The notes beneath the pieces are model-generated. The model was given only the letters and a program-made list of their open reading frames with translations. It made no database searches and had not been told where the DNA came from. A DNA stretch of 64,000 nucleotides, from contig DATMAM010000023.1 of assembly GCA_035559995.1 (NCBI GenBank), positions 52,724-116,723 of the forward strand, read 5' to 3'. Source of the stretch: DATMAM01 sp035559995 (lineage in GTDB: Bacteria > Desulfobacterota > Binatia > UBA9968). Numbering within the stretch: position 1 is the first letter of the stretch; every line of letters starts with the position of its first letter. Made by a program: the position numbers and the translations under genes. This document shows positions 36,969-46,122 of the stretch, one piece after another.

Positions 36969-37736
36969 TCAGAGCCGGCCGATAAAGTCCTGATAGCTCA
37001 GCTTGCCGCCGGGGTAGGTGAGCGGGCTGTGAGTGAGCCCGAGCGCGACGCACATCTCGGCGAAGCGGATCGAAATTCCCTTGGTGTTGAACACCGGCAC
37101 CCCGCTTAGCTTCTGGATTTCCGCGGGATCGACGACGTAGGGAATGAGCGCGCCGCCCAACGGAATGACGCCTTGCGCCCCCGTTTCGTCAACGAGACTG
37201 CGGACGAGATCCGCAGCCTTTTGCGTGATTTCCTGGCGCCGCTTCTTCAAGTCGGGACCGTAAATGCCCAGCGCGCGGATACCCGTTACGAACCCGTCCA
37301 TGCCCATCTGGCGCAGGAGCCGCCACGTGTAGGGGATGTGCGGCGCAAGCGGGACGGTGATGCCGATACGATCGACCAGATTCGCGACGACGTGAATCGT
37401 CGTGCGGAAGGGACCGATGACGGGAATCGATACCGAAAGCCGCGCGCCGTCGACGCCGGGATCGAAGGTGTTGCTCTGGATCACAGCGTCATAGCCGTTC
37501 TCCGCCGCCCACACGATTTTACGGATGATCGCGGGCGCTTCCATGATGTGATCGAGGCCGTTGAGCATCATCTGGTCGCCCAGCGCTTTCTCGACCCTGG
37601 AGCCCTCGAAGTCGTCGGGAAACGCGACCTCGACGCGCGTTCCCGGGGAAGCGTAGCTGTTGAGAAGCTTCTCGATTTCTTCGACGTTGTACGCAACGGC
37701 CCTCTTCGGCGCCTTGTTCAAGAACATGATCCGCAT
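36969..37736 (-). CDS. Asp/Glu/hydantoin racemase-family protein lacking both catalytic cysteines
   Basis: A 255-residue protein with the two-domain racemase fold of the HyuE/aspartate racemase group. The N-terminus is MRIMFLNKAPKR, and the first active-site loop reads AVIQSNTFDPGVDGARL where active racemases have a Cys before the FxDPGxxAxR pattern. The second loop reads GVIPLGGALIPYV where the family has a GCAG-type cysteine. Both catalytic Cys are therefore absent. The start at 37736 is set by GGAGG eight bases upstream. It may be an isomerase or decarboxylase with another mechanism, or a binding protein. It lies beside the flavoprotein fragment and the chromate transporter. Confidence 0.75.
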   Translation of the reverse strand: MRIMFLNKAPKRAVAYNVEEIEKLLNSYASPGTRVEVAFPDDFEGSRVEKALGDQMMLNGLDHIMEAPAIIRKIVWAAENGYDAVIQSNTFDPGVDGARLSVSIPVIGPFRTTIHVVANLVDRIGITVPLAPHIPYTWRLLRQMGMDGFVTGIRALGIYGPDLKKRRQEITQKAADLVRSLVDETGAQGVIPLGGALIPYVVDPAEIQKLSGVPVFNTKGISIRFAEMCVALGLTHSPLTYPGGKLSYQDFIGRL

Positions 37737-37850
37737 AGCTTTTCCTCCGATTCTTGGTTCCATGCCGCGTGTGCCTTACACATCGCACAACGCCGCCGCA
37801 AGCGCAAACAGCGCCCGCAGAAGATCTTTACATCCAGCGTGCCGGTCTCT

Positions 37851-39083
37851 TTAGAGCAGCGCAAAGAACGCTCCCCCGAGCGCGCTCACCGCGACAACGA
37901 CAACGGGCGGCGCCTTCCAGGCCATGAGCAGAATGAATCCGACCAGCACCACGGCGAAGTCCTTCGGGCCTTGGACCGAACTGGTCCAGATTGGCTGGTA
38001 GAGCGCCGCGCCGAGCAGGCCGACGACGCCGGCATTGATGCCGCGCATCACGGCCTGCGTCGCCGTCCGCCGGCGAAAGCTCTCCCAAAACGGCAGCGTG
38101 CCGACGTGCAACAGAAGACCCGGGAGAAAGATAACGACCAGAGCGAGGGCCGCGCCGGCCAAGCCATTGGGCTCCGGTTTCATCACTGCGCCCAAATAGG
38201 CGGCGAACGTGAAGAGAGGCCCGGGCACAGCCTGCGCCGCGCCATAGCCGGCCAAAAATGTGTCGTGGTCCACCCAGCCGGGCGCGACCACCGTCCCTTG
38301 AAGCAACGGCAGTACCACGTGCCCGCCGCCAAACACGAGCGCCCCAGAACGGTAGAAGGCCTCCATCATGGCGACCGCCTGGGACTCGGTGAAAGCACGA
38401 AGCAGCGGCAAGCCGAAGAGCAGCCCGAAGAACGCCGCAAGCGCGGCGACGCCCGCGCGGCGCGAGACCTTGATCGGCGCTTGCTCGCCCGCGGTCGACG
38501 GGTTCTTGCGGCAGAGCCAGGCGCCGGCAATCGCTCCGAACAGGATCGCTGCCAGCTGCGAGAATGCGGAGGTGCTCAGCAGGACGATGAGCGCCGCTCC
38601 GCCGGCGATGGAAGCGCGCTCGCGATCCGGGCACAAGGTTTGCGCCATGCCCCAGACGGCCTGAGCGACGATAACCACGGCGACGAGTTTGAGCCCGTGC
38701 AAGATTCCCGCGCCCACAGGGCCGCTCAACGCGCCGGCGCCGTAGGCAAACAGCAGCAGCGCCAGCGCCGAGGGCAGCGTGAACCCCGCCCAGGAGAGAA
38801 GCCCACCCAGGTAGCCCGCGCGCATGAGCCCTATGGAAAAGTTCATCTTGCTGCTGGTGGGCCCAGGCGCGAACTGGCAGAGCGCCATCAGATCGGCGTA
38901 GCTCTGCTCGTCGATCCACTTCCGCCGGCGCACGTACTCTTCATGGAAATAGCCGAGGTGAGCGATCGGCCCGCCGAAACTCGTCAAGCCGAGCTTCGTC
39001 GCTACCCAGAGAACCTCAAGCGGCGATCCCTGGCGTCGGCCACGCGCGAGCTCCGCCGCCGCAGCTTCGACGCGCTCACTCAT
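37851..39083 (-). CDS. chrA: Chromate efflux transporter (CHR family, two-domain)
   Basis: A 410-residue inner-membrane protein with the duplicated CHR domain. The first half has FGGPIAHLGYFHEEYVRRRKW and ALCQFAPGPTSSKMNFSIGL; the second has VFGGGHVVLPLLQGTVVAPGWV and AAQAVPGPLFTFAAYLG. The family exports chromate, and some members other oxyanions. It begins eight bases inside the end of a small unknown gene that is itself preceded by a PadR regulator. The three likely form one unit controlled by PadR. Confidence 0.9.
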   Translation of the reverse strand: MSERVEAAAAELARGRRQGSPLEVLWVATKLGLTSFGGPIAHLGYFHEEYVRRRKWIDEQSYADLMALCQFAPGPTSSKMNFSIGLMRAGYLGGLLSWAGFTLPSALALLLFAYGAGALSGPVGAGILHGLKLVAVVIVAQAVWGMAQTLCPDRERASIAGGAALIVLLSTSAFSQLAAILFGAIAGAWLCRKNPSTAGEQAPIKVSRRAGVAALAAFFGLLFGLPLLRAFTESQAVAMMEAFYRSGALVFGGGHVVLPLLQGTVVAPGWVDHDTFLAGYGAAQAVPGPLFTFAAYLGAVMKPEPNGLAGAALALVVIFLPGLLLHVGTLPFWESFRRRTATQAVMRGINAGVVGLLGAALYQPIWTSSVQGPKDFAVVLVGFILLMAWKAPPVVVVAVSALGGAFFALL

Positions 39084-39453
39084 AGCGTTCAGCGACCTCT
39101 TCGAGAGAGCCTTCGGCGATTGTAAGCGCTTTTAGAGCCGTCTCTAAGTCTTCGCTCGGATGCGTCTTGAGAAATTTTCTGCCCTGCACGCGCAGTCCCC
39201 TTACGGCCTTTTGCCAGCTTTTCGCCTGCCGGTAGGCTCGGGGATTTCGCGTGCCGCGGATCTCGCCGCTCAAGCCCGTGTGCTCGAGAGTTTCCTCAAT
39301 CGCGTGCGCCGCGATCTGGAGGGCGAGCACGCCGTGGCCGAGATCTTCGTAGCCGGTTCGCTCATGGACGGCTTTCAGTTGATTTTGCAGCCTTCGCAAC
39401 TCCTTTCCGATCCCTTCGAGCCTATGCTTTTCCGCTTGTCGTAGCTGTGGCAT
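39076..39453 (-). CDS. Small helical hypothetical protein between PadR and ChrA
   Basis: A 125-residue charged helical protein that I do not recognise. It begins MPQLRQAEKHRLEGIGKELRRLQNQLK, likely a coiled coil, and has no cysteines, signal peptide or membrane span. It overlaps the chrA start by eight bases, which suggests coupled translation and a role linked to the transporter or its regulation. No function is assigned. Confidence 0.65.
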   Translation of the reverse strand: MPQLRQAEKHRLEGIGKELRRLQNQLKAVHERTGYEDLGHGVLALQIAAHAIEETLEHTGLSGEIRGTRNPRAYRQAKSWQKAVRGLRVQGRKFLKTHPSEDLETALKALTIAEGSLEEVAERYE

Positions 39454-39492
39454 GGGGTTCCTCCGTTCGGTCGAAATCTCGCGTCGGTGGCT

Positions 39493-39819
39493 TTACTTGC
39501 CCTGCAGCAATTCACCGAAAAGCTCGCTCACTTTTTCCCTCGCGGCCGCGAGGACCTTTCGTCCCAACGGCGTCGCCCGATAGACGCGGCGCGCGCTCTT
39601 TCCCGAGCGCTCCCTTGTGGAACGGAGGTAGCCTTTGCGCTCAAGCCCGTGGAGCAGGGGATACAGAGTCCCCGGGCTGAGCTTGTAGCCGTGCCGCGCA
39701 AGCTCTTCGATGAACCACAGGCCGAAAACGGGCCGCTCGGCCGCGTGGTGAAGGATGTGCAGGCGAATCAAGCCGCCGTAGAGCTCGTGGTCGCCGGCGG
39801 CGTCGGGTGATTTTTTCAC
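39493..39819 (-). CDS. PadR-family transcriptional regulator
   Basis: A PadR-type winged-helix repressor. The DNA-binding part reads HILHHAAERPVFGLWFIEELARHGYKLSPGTLYPLLHGLERKGYL, with the SPGTLYPLL hallmark, and the wing is RVYRATPLGRKVL. The frame is open to ATG 39855 (120 residues), but a palindrome lies inside those first codons. I therefore prefer GTG 39819 (108 residues), although no strong ribosome site marks either. It precedes the small gene and chrA by 39 bases and probably autoregulates this unit in response to a small ligand, perhaps chromate or a phenolic. Confidence 0.85.
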   Translation of the reverse strand: MKKSPDAAGDHELYGGLIRLHILHHAAERPVFGLWFIEELARHGYKLSPGTLYPLLHGLERKGYLRSTRERSGKSARRVYRATPLGRKVLAAAREKVSELFGELLQGK

Positions 39820-39833
39820 TGTTCGATTGTCGT

Positions 39834-39848
39834 TATCGAAAACCGATA
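39834..39848. promoter_or_regulatory. Candidate PadR operator palindrome
   Basis: TATCG, five bases, then CGATA forms a perfect inverted repeat 15 bases upstream of the preferred start of the PadR gene. The size and place suit an autoregulatory operator. Confidence 0.4.
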
Positions 39849-39999
39849 CACCCATGGCGGGGTCGTGTCAACGGGCAGAGATTCCAAAGGCGTGGCCTGG
39901 AAGCGGGCGCCGGGGGATCCGGCTGGGTAAGTCGGCGACGGCGGGAAACGGACGGGTAAGCTAGCGCTTGCGGCGCTGTTGCGCGCGCGGACGGACCGC

Positions 40000-41076
40000 T
40001 TACCTGAACAAAAGCTCCTTCATGATTTTTTCCATGGGCTTGGCCACCTGCTCGGTCTGCTCGGGGGTGACGACGAGAAGCGGAACGCCCCTCTCGCGCA
40101 GGTCGGAAAGCTCTTCGTACAGCGATTTCATTCCTTTGCGGCCGGGGATGCGTCCGGTGGATGCGAGAATCTTCGAGCCCTCCGCGGATAAGACGAAGTC
40201 GACGAACAGGGCCGCCGCGTGGGGGCGCGGCGCGTTCGCGTAGATGCTGATGTTACCGCCGACCACGGCGGGAGTCGGATTCGGGAATACGATCGTTGCC
40301 GGGCAACCGTTTTGCTTCATGCGCGCGATGGCGTCGGGATAGATCTCGGCGGCGATCTTGAACTCCCCGGCGCACAGCAGTTGCGCTTGCAGAGTGTGGC
40401 CGCGGCGGACCGCGGCGCCGTTGGCGATGAGCTTCTGCACGAACTCTCTGGTCTTCTGCTCGCCCCACGCGACGAGCCACGCCATCAAGGCGCGCTCCGG
40501 CTCCAGATCAATCGACAAGCTGTCCTTCCATTTCACATCGAGAAGATCGGGGTAGCCCCTGGGCGCCTCTTCTTTCTTGACGAGCCGGTGATTGTAAGCG
40601 ATCGCGGCGAGCCCCAGACTGTCGGAGTGAAAATAGCCGTCCTTATCGTACTGCTCGGGCGGATAGAATTCGGCCTGCGGAGAGCGATAGCGCGCCCAGA
40701 GGCCCGCCCTTTTCAACGCCATGATATTTTCGGTTCCGACCGAGACGACGTCCGCGTCCAGCTTGCCCGTGCGGTGCTCCATCAAGGCGCGCACGACGAG
40801 CTTGTTGCCGCTGCCGCGCCAGAACTCGGCTTTGATGAACGGGTATCGATTCATGAACGCCTTGACGTGGGCGCTGATCAGATCGGCATTGGACACGGAA
40901 TAAAACTTGAGCGCGCCCTCGCGCCGGGCGCCCTCTTCGAGCCGTTTCTGCCTGGCTTCGGGCGGGAGCTTGTTGATCTCGGCAAGGATCGCCTCAGCCG
41001 AGCTCGCCCGGGCCAGGGACGAGAAACTGAGAAAGAATAGCGGCAGGATACTGGCGATCAGTACCGATTTGTCCAT
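40000..41076 (-). CDS. Iron/spermidine-type (family 1) extracellular solute-binding protein
   Basis: A 358-residue periplasmic binding protein. The signal peptide is MDKSVLIASILPLFFLSFSSLARA. The mature part has EGALKFYSVSNADLISAHVKAFMNRYPFIKAEFWRG, typical of the ferric-iron/thiosulfate-like solute-binding group. GNISIYANAPRPHAAALFVDFVLSAEG near the end is a group-typical block. The start at 41076 gives a clean signal peptide; the open frame above it does not. No permease or ATPase is adjacent, so it is an orphan binding protein, divergent from the flavoprotein gene. Confidence 0.87.
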   Translation of the reverse strand: MDKSVLIASILPLFFLSFSSLARASSAEAILAEINKLPPEARQKRLEEGARREGALKFYSVSNADLISAHVKAFMNRYPFIKAEFWRGSGNKLVVRALMEHRTGKLDADVVSVGTENIMALKRAGLWARYRSPQAEFYPPEQYDKDGYFHSDSLGLAAIAYNHRLVKKEEAPRGYPDLLDVKWKDSLSIDLEPERALMAWLVAWGEQKTREFVQKLIANGAAVRRGHTLQAQLLCAGEFKIAAEIYPDAIARMKQNGCPATIVFPNPTPAVVGGNISIYANAPRPHAAALFVDFVLSAEGSKILASTGRIPGRKGMKSLYEELSDLRERGVPLLVVTPEQTEQVAKPMEKIMKELLFR

Positions 41077-41306
41077 ATGAGACTTCGGGGCAGCGGCCGG
41101 AAAGCCGGAACGCTCTTTCACGGCTCCTTTGGTTCCAATTTGCCTCGAAGCTATCCCAGGGGGCTTTCCTGCGTCAAGGAGGATGGGCAGCATGTGGGCT
41201 TGCACGGGTGCCACCTTTACACTGTCGCGGAATGCCTAGCTCGTTTGACTGGCGCCGAATGGGAGTGATAGATGCAGTGGGACCGAGCACGTCTGTCGAG
41301 GAGCGT

Positions 41307-42788
41307 ATGAGGATGGACCATAGAGTCGAAGCGGATGTCGCGATCGTCGGCGGCGGCGGGGCCGGAGTCGCGGCCGCCATCGATGCCGGCGAAGCGGGAG
41401 CGAAAGTCGTCTTGATCGAGCAGGCGGACGAGCTCGGCGGGACGGCCATCATCTCGGGCGGCGGTTGCTGTATCGTGGGAACGCCGCTGCAGCGCTCGCT
41501 CGGCATTCACGACACTCCGGACCTCGCGTTTGAGGATTGGGTGAGGTGGGGCCAGGGCGCGGCCGACGAGATCTGGGCGCGCTTTTATATCGAGCACTCG
41601 CTCAACGAGCTTTATTTCTGGGCGGAAAAATTCGGCGTGAAATGGGCCGATCTCAAATTCCAGGAAGGCAATCGCGTTCACCGCTGGCACCGGCCGGAAA
41701 ATAACGGCCTTGGTCTCATGACGGCGCTGATCGACGGGATGAAATCCAAAGGGGCGACGCGGGTGATGGCGGGGCTTAGGGCGGACAAAATTCTGACCGA
41801 AAACGGGCGCGTGTCGGGTGTGAGAGCAGCGAGCACGAAGACCGGAGATGTGATCGAGGTGCGCAGTAAAACGCTCGTCATCACCACCGGAGGCTTCAAC
41901 TCCAATCTGGATATGATCCTGGAGTTCAGGCCGGAATTTAAGTCGTTCAAAGTCATGGAAGGTTCAGGGCGCGGCGCCACGGGCTCCGGTCACAAGCTGA
42001 TCCGGGAGGTCGGCGGCTACTTCACGCATATGGATCATATCTGGTTTTACGTCTACGCCACTCCCGATTATCGCGACCCGGCGGGAAAGCGCGGTCTCGT
42101 CTTTCGTCTGACGCCCGGCTACATCTGGGTCAACCAGCAGGGCAGGCGATTCCACGACGAGTCGCGTACGGGCGGCGCCTCCGCCACCCCCGCGCTGCTC
42201 GCGCAGAATCCGCCGCACGCCTGGGCGATTCTGGACACGCCGATGACGGCCCACATGGAGGTCGCCGATCCGTACTACCGCGACGGCGACAAGATCCGCC
42301 GCGACAAGGTGCAGGAGCTGCTCGACCACTCGCCCTACATCCGCAAGGCGAGCTCGCTCGAAGAGCTGGGACGAAAAATTGAGGTCGATGGGCCGACATT
42401 TCTTGCGGAAATCGAGCGCTACAACCGGGCGTTCGACGCCGGCCTGGAGCGGGAGCCGGCGTTTGGAAAGCCGCTCAAACAGTCGAAGAAGTTCGATACC
42501 CCTCCGTACTACGCGATGCAAATTTTCCCGCTCGCGCGCAAAAATTTCGGCGGCGTAAAAACGGACCTGCGCTGCCGCGTCCTCAACCGGTACTTTGAGC
42601 CGATCGCCGGGCTCTATGCCGCCGGGGAGGTCGCGGGAATGGCCGGAGGGCATATCAACGGCAAGGCGGGCCTGGAAGGGACGATGCTCGGACCTTCGAT
42701 CTTTAGCGGTCGCGTCGCCGGAGCGTGGGCGGCGCACGAGGCGGGCTTCGGCCCGGGATTCGTCGGCACGCCCAATCGGCCTTTGTAG
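41307..42788 (+). CDS. FAD-dependent oxidoreductase (fumarate reductase / ketosteroid dehydrogenase-like)
   Basis: A 493-residue flavoprotein. The FAD-binding core is ADVAIVGGGGAGVAAAIDAGEAGAKVVLIEQ (Gly-rich loop at 15-20), followed by GGTAIISGGG and later ITTGGFNSN. The C-terminal GLYAAGEVAGMAGGHINGKAGLEGTMLGPSIFSGRVAG closes the FAD site. The group includes fumarate reductase, 3-oxosteroid dehydrogenase and TcuA-like enzymes; the substrate is unknown. The start at 41307 follows GAGGAG. The next gene (DUF6282) is 136 bases downstream on the same strand, suggesting a catabolic pair. Confidence 0.88.
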   Translation: MRMDHRVEADVAIVGGGGAGVAAAIDAGEAGAKVVLIEQADELGGTAIISGGGCCIVGTPLQRSLGIHDTPDLAFEDWVRWGQGAADEIWARFYIEHSLNELYFWAEKFGVKWADLKFQEGNRVHRWHRPENNGLGLMTALIDGMKSKGATRVMAGLRADKILTENGRVSGVRAASTKTGDVIEVRSKTLVITTGGFNSNLDMILEFRPEFKSFKVMEGSGRGATGSGHKLIREVGGYFTHMDHIWFYVYATPDYRDPAGKRGLVFRLTPGYIWVNQQGRRFHDESRTGGASATPALLAQNPPHAWAILDTPMTAHMEVADPYYRDGDKIRRDKVQELLDHSPYIRKASSLEELGRKIEVDGPTFLAEIERYNRAFDAGLEREPAFGKPLKQSKKFDTPPYYAMQIFPLARKNFGGVKTDLRCRVLNRYFEPIAGLYAAGEVAGMAGGHINGKAGLEGTMLGPSIFSGRVAGAWAAHEAGFGPGFVGTPNRPL

Positions 42789-42924
42789 CAAATGGGCTCT
42801 CGCCGGGAGATTGCCGGCGAAGAGGCATCTTTGGCGTTTGCCTCGAGGCAGGTTTTCCGCGCGCTCTTTGAGTTCTGCGGCGCAAAACCTGCTTCGAGCA
42901 AAAACCCGGATAGGGGATGCAACG

Positions 42925-43833
42925 ATGGCGCTACGGAGTACGGCGGAAAGTTTGCTTGCCGGCGCCTACGACATGCACGTTCACAGCGGCCCGGACGTGC
43001 TGCCGCGGAAGTTCGACGATCTGGTTCTCGCGCGGCGGGCGGAGGAGCGCGGCATGGGCGGGTTCGTTCTCAAGTCGCACTACGTCTGCACGGCGGATCG
43101 GGCCACCTTGATTCGGACCCTGTTTCCGAAACTGAAAGCGTTCGGCGGGGTTGCGTTGAATAACTCCGTCGGCGGGATCAACCCGATCGCGGTGGATATC
43201 GCTGGCCGGCTCGGCGCCAAGGTGGTTTGGCTGCCGACGGTGGACTCGGCAAACGAGTTGGAAAACGTCGCGGGGCAGAAAGACGAAACGAAACTGCCGT
43301 ACTGGATGAGCATCGCGCGCGAGATGCGCGCCCTGGGGATCTCGGGAGACTGGCTCAGAGTCACCGACGAACGCGGCAGGGTGACCGGTGCGCTCAGGCA
43401 GTGCCTCGAACTCATCGCCAAGCACGACATGATCCTGGCCACCGCGCATATCAGCCCGCAGGAAATGGCGCCGGTCGTCGAGGCCGCGCGAGCGTGCGGG
43501 GTGAAGCGCATCGTCGTTACGCATCCGGAATTTCCGACGACGTGCCTTTCGATCGAGCAGCAGCGCGAGCTGCAGAAATTCGACGTTTTCTTCGAGCGCT
43601 GCTTTACGACGCCCTACTCGGGAAAGATCTCCTGGGAGCATGTAATGCGCAACATTCGGACGATCGGCGCGAGCACGACGATCCTCGCGACGGACTTGGG
43701 CCAGTCGCACAACCCTCACGTCGATGAGGGCCTCGCGCAATTCATCGAGAAGGTTCTTTCGGCCGGAATAGGCGAAAGGGATGTCGAAAGAATGGTGCGC
43801 GACAATCCGGCTCAGGTCCTGGGGGTCGACTGA
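42925..43833 (+). CDS. DUF6282-like metal-dependent hydrolase-fold protein
   Basis: A 302-residue protein with an amidohydrolase-like N-terminus: AYDMHVHSGPDVLPRKFDDLVLARRAEE, where HVH is a likely metal site. Further conserved-looking stretches are VLKSHYVCTADRA, ILATAHISPQEMAPVV, RIVVTHPEFPTT, and ILATDLGQSHNPHVDEGLA with a likely metal Asp. The layout agrees with the DUF6282 family. I expect hydrolysis or decarboxylation of an acid, but no reaction is known to me. ATG 42925 follows AGGGGA. The longer open frame upstream is a shadow of the flavoprotein gene. Confidence 0.78.
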   Translation: MALRSTAESLLAGAYDMHVHSGPDVLPRKFDDLVLARRAEERGMGGFVLKSHYVCTADRATLIRTLFPKLKAFGGVALNNSVGGINPIAVDIAGRLGAKVVWLPTVDSANELENVAGQKDETKLPYWMSIAREMRALGISGDWLRVTDERGRVTGALRQCLELIAKHDMILATAHISPQEMAPVVEAARACGVKRIVVTHPEFPTTCLSIEQQRELQKFDVFFERCFTTPYSGKISWEHVMRNIRTIGASTTILATDLGQSHNPHVDEGLAQFIEKVLSAGIGERDVERMVRDNPAQVLGVD

Positions 43834-43861
43834 CGGCCCGGCAAGGCGGAGCGCCCGAGCT

Positions 43862-44287
43862 TCAGCGCGCGTCGGTCTCGATCGGGAACCCGCGCCGCAG
43901 CCAGCCTTGATATCCTTCCGGCATGACAGAGATATTGCGATAGCCGCGGTACTCGAGAAAAACGGCGCGGTCGGCGACGTCGTAGGGCTTGCAGTCGCAG
44001 TAAAGCACGACGCGGCCGGTTTTGGGGATTTCGGCAAAGCGATCGGCCAGCTCCGCAAGCGGCAGCGAACGCGCCCCGGGAAGCCGGCTTTTCCGGTACT
44101 CTTTGAGCGGCCGCATATCGATCAGGACAAGCTTTTCGCCGGCATCCATCAACTGCTTGACGCGATCGGCCGGTAGGTTATCGACCGTGTCTTCCACGCC
44201 GTGGCCGGCGGTGGAGAAGGGCGGCTCGGAAAGAAAGATAAAGAGCAGGGCTAAGGAAGCTCCGAGAGTCGCGCCTGCGATCTTCAT
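43862..44287 (-). CDS. Exported rhodanese-like domain protein
   Basis: A 141-residue protein with an N-terminal signal or anchor (MKIAGATLGASLALLFIFLSE) and one rhodanese domain. Domain marks are LVLIDMRPLKEYRKSRLPGARSLPL and the active-site loop VLYCDCKPYDVADRAVFL, with Cys in the sulfur-acceptor position and a second Cys two residues on. The C-terminal MPEGYQGWLRRGFPIE is also typical. Such proteins carry persulfide sulfur in the periplasm or sense oxyanions. It is divergent from the TPP enzyme gene. Confidence 0.85.
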   Translation of the reverse strand: MKIAGATLGASLALLFIFLSEPPFSTAGHGVEDTVDNLPADRVKQLMDAGEKLVLIDMRPLKEYRKSRLPGARSLPLAELADRFAEIPKTGRVVLYCDCKPYDVADRAVFLEYRGYRNISVMPEGYQGWLRRGFPIETDAR

Positions 44288-44471
44288 TGAATTCCCTCGA
44301 GGCTTGCCAGGCGATTTTGCAGAAGCACGGCGTGAATATCAAGGGAACTGTTCGCCGCCAAACGAAGAGCGGCTTGACGCGTTTTGCCCGGCGCGCCGGG
44401 CCGGCAAGTTTCGCTTCGTTGATTTTCATTTTGCTCTGAGCTAAGGGACGCCTATTCGAAAGGAGCTCCGC

Positions 44472-46106
44472 ATGGCCGAGGCAACGAAGGTCGCGGACGC
44501 GCTGGTCGAGTACCTGAGCTTCAAGGGTGTCCGGTACATCTTCGGCATCCTGGCACACACTTCTTTCGAGATCGGCGACGCCGTCGCGCGGCGGCCCAAT
44601 CTTCGCTTCATCAATTCGCAGCACGAAGGCGGCGCGGGAAATATCGCGCTCGGCTACGCGCGCGCCACCAAAAAGCCGGCCGTCTGTCTCGTCTCCGCGG
44701 GCGGCGGCGCCACCAATATCGCGACCGCGGTCGCGCAGGCTTACAAGGAGTCGGTTCCGCTCTTCGTCGTTTCTTCGGAAATCAAAACGGCCGCGGCGGT
44801 CAAAGGAGCGTGGTCTTCCTGGCACGGCATCGATCACGCGAGCCTTTTCAAGCCGATCACGAAGCAAGCCTTCAAGCTCGAGCGCGCCGAGGATCTGGGC
44901 GCCGTTTTAGACTCCTTGTGGTCGCAAACCACGCGCGGCCGGCCGGGGCCCGTCTATCTGGGCGTGCCGGTCGATCTCCAGTCGGCCGTGACCCCGGCTC
45001 CGGCGGTCGCGGAAACCGCAGAGCCCAATCCGCCAGCGATCGACTCGCGCGCGGCGGAAAGAATCGCGGAACTTCTCTTTTCGGCCGACCTGCCGGTCGT
45101 GCTTGCCGGGATGGGCGTCTACTGGTCCGGGGCCGAGCGCGAGCTTGAAGAGATCGCCGATCTTTTGGGAAGCCCCGTGGCGACGAGCTACACGGCCAAG
45201 GGCGTCTTTCGCGAAAATCATCCGCTCGCGCTCGGGTGTCTGGCGGCCGGCGGACGCCCGTACGCGCGTAAATTCTTCCTTGAAGCGGATTTGATCCTGG
45301 CCTTGGGGACAACCTTCAGCGAAGGCACGACGCTCGGGTTCGGCCGTCGCGTGATTGCGGAGAATGCGAAAATCATCCAAATCGATATCGACCCCTACGA
45401 GCTCGGCCGGAATTACCCGAGCTATTTTGCGCTTCACGCCGACATAAAGTCGGCGCTCAGGAGCGTGATCGCCGCGTTAAAGGAAAGAAAGGCGCGGCGC
45501 CTTTCAGTTCGCGCCGGCGAGAGGGCCGCGGAAATCCGCGACGCGAAGCGGTCGTGGCAAAGAGAGCGCGATCAGCAAATCGAAGGCGGCCGGATCACGA
45601 AAGACTCGGTTCTCAAGGCGCTGAACGACCTCTTGACCGAGAAAACGACGCTCGTCACCGCGGGCATGACGGGCGATTTGCTGCGCAACGTGGATGCTCC
45701 ATCGCCGGTCGTTCACGCGGGCGAGTTTCGCGCGATCGGCACGGCGCTGGCGACGGCGCTCGGAGTAAAGCTCGGCTCGCCTGACGCCAGGGTCGTATGC
45801 GTGACCGGCGACGGCTCGTTTATGATGGAACAGCAGGAGCTTGCGACGGCTCGCCTGCACCAGATTCCGGTCATGGTCCTCGTGCTCCGGAACAACGCCT
45901 ACGGCGGGATGAAACGGGACCAGATCGAGCATTACGACGGGCGCGTGATCGGGACCGAACTCTTTGTGCCGGACCTCGCGCGCTTGGCGGAGCTGTTCGG
46001 CGCCAGGGGACTTACGGTCGCTCGCGCGGAGGAGGTGAGGCCGGCGCTCGAGGCGGCTCTGGCAGCCGACGACCTGGTCTTGCTCGACGTTAAGCTGGAC
46101 GGATAA
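44472..46106 (+). CDS. Thiamine-diphosphate-dependent enzyme (acetolactate synthase / benzoylformate decarboxylase-like)
   Basis: A 544-residue enzyme with the three-domain ThDP fold. The catalytic Glu lies in NSQHEGGAGNIALGYARA (near residue 53), the ThDP motif is TGDGSFMMEQQELATA followed by VLRNNAYGG, and the central domain has LPVVLAGMGVYWSGAERELEE. The family makes or cleaves 2-oxo-acid C-C bonds; the exact substrate is not evident. ATG 44472 follows AAAGGAGCTCCGC, a good ribosome site. Neighbours (rhodanese, binding proteins) do not define the pathway. Confidence 0.88.
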   Translation: MAEATKVADALVEYLSFKGVRYIFGILAHTSFEIGDAVARRPNLRFINSQHEGGAGNIALGYARATKKPAVCLVSAGGGATNIATAVAQAYKESVPLFVVSSEIKTAAAVKGAWSSWHGIDHASLFKPITKQAFKLERAEDLGAVLDSLWSQTTRGRPGPVYLGVPVDLQSAVTPAPAVAETAEPNPPAIDSRAAERIAELLFSADLPVVLAGMGVYWSGAERELEEIADLLGSPVATSYTAKGVFRENHPLALGCLAAGGRPYARKFFLEADLILALGTTFSEGTTLGFGRRVIAENAKIIQIDIDPYELGRNYPSYFALHADIKSALRSVIAALKERKARRLSVRAGERAAEIRDAKRSWQRERDQQIEGGRITKDSVLKALNDLLTEKTTLVTAGMTGDLLRNVDAPSPVVHAGEFRAIGTALATALGVKLGSPDARVVCVTGDGSFMMEQQELATARLHQIPVMVLVLRNNAYGGMKRDQIEHYDGRVIGTELFVPDLARLAELFGARGLTVARAEEVRPALEAALAADDLVLLDVKLDG

Positions 46107-46122
46107 AGAAGGTTGCCGCCGG

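Noticed and set aside
37173..39125. 650-codon open frame antisense to the racemase-like gene and chrA
   Set aside because: It spans two well-supported minus-strand genes and is Arg/Asp/Gln-rich with no domain; a GC-driven shadow.
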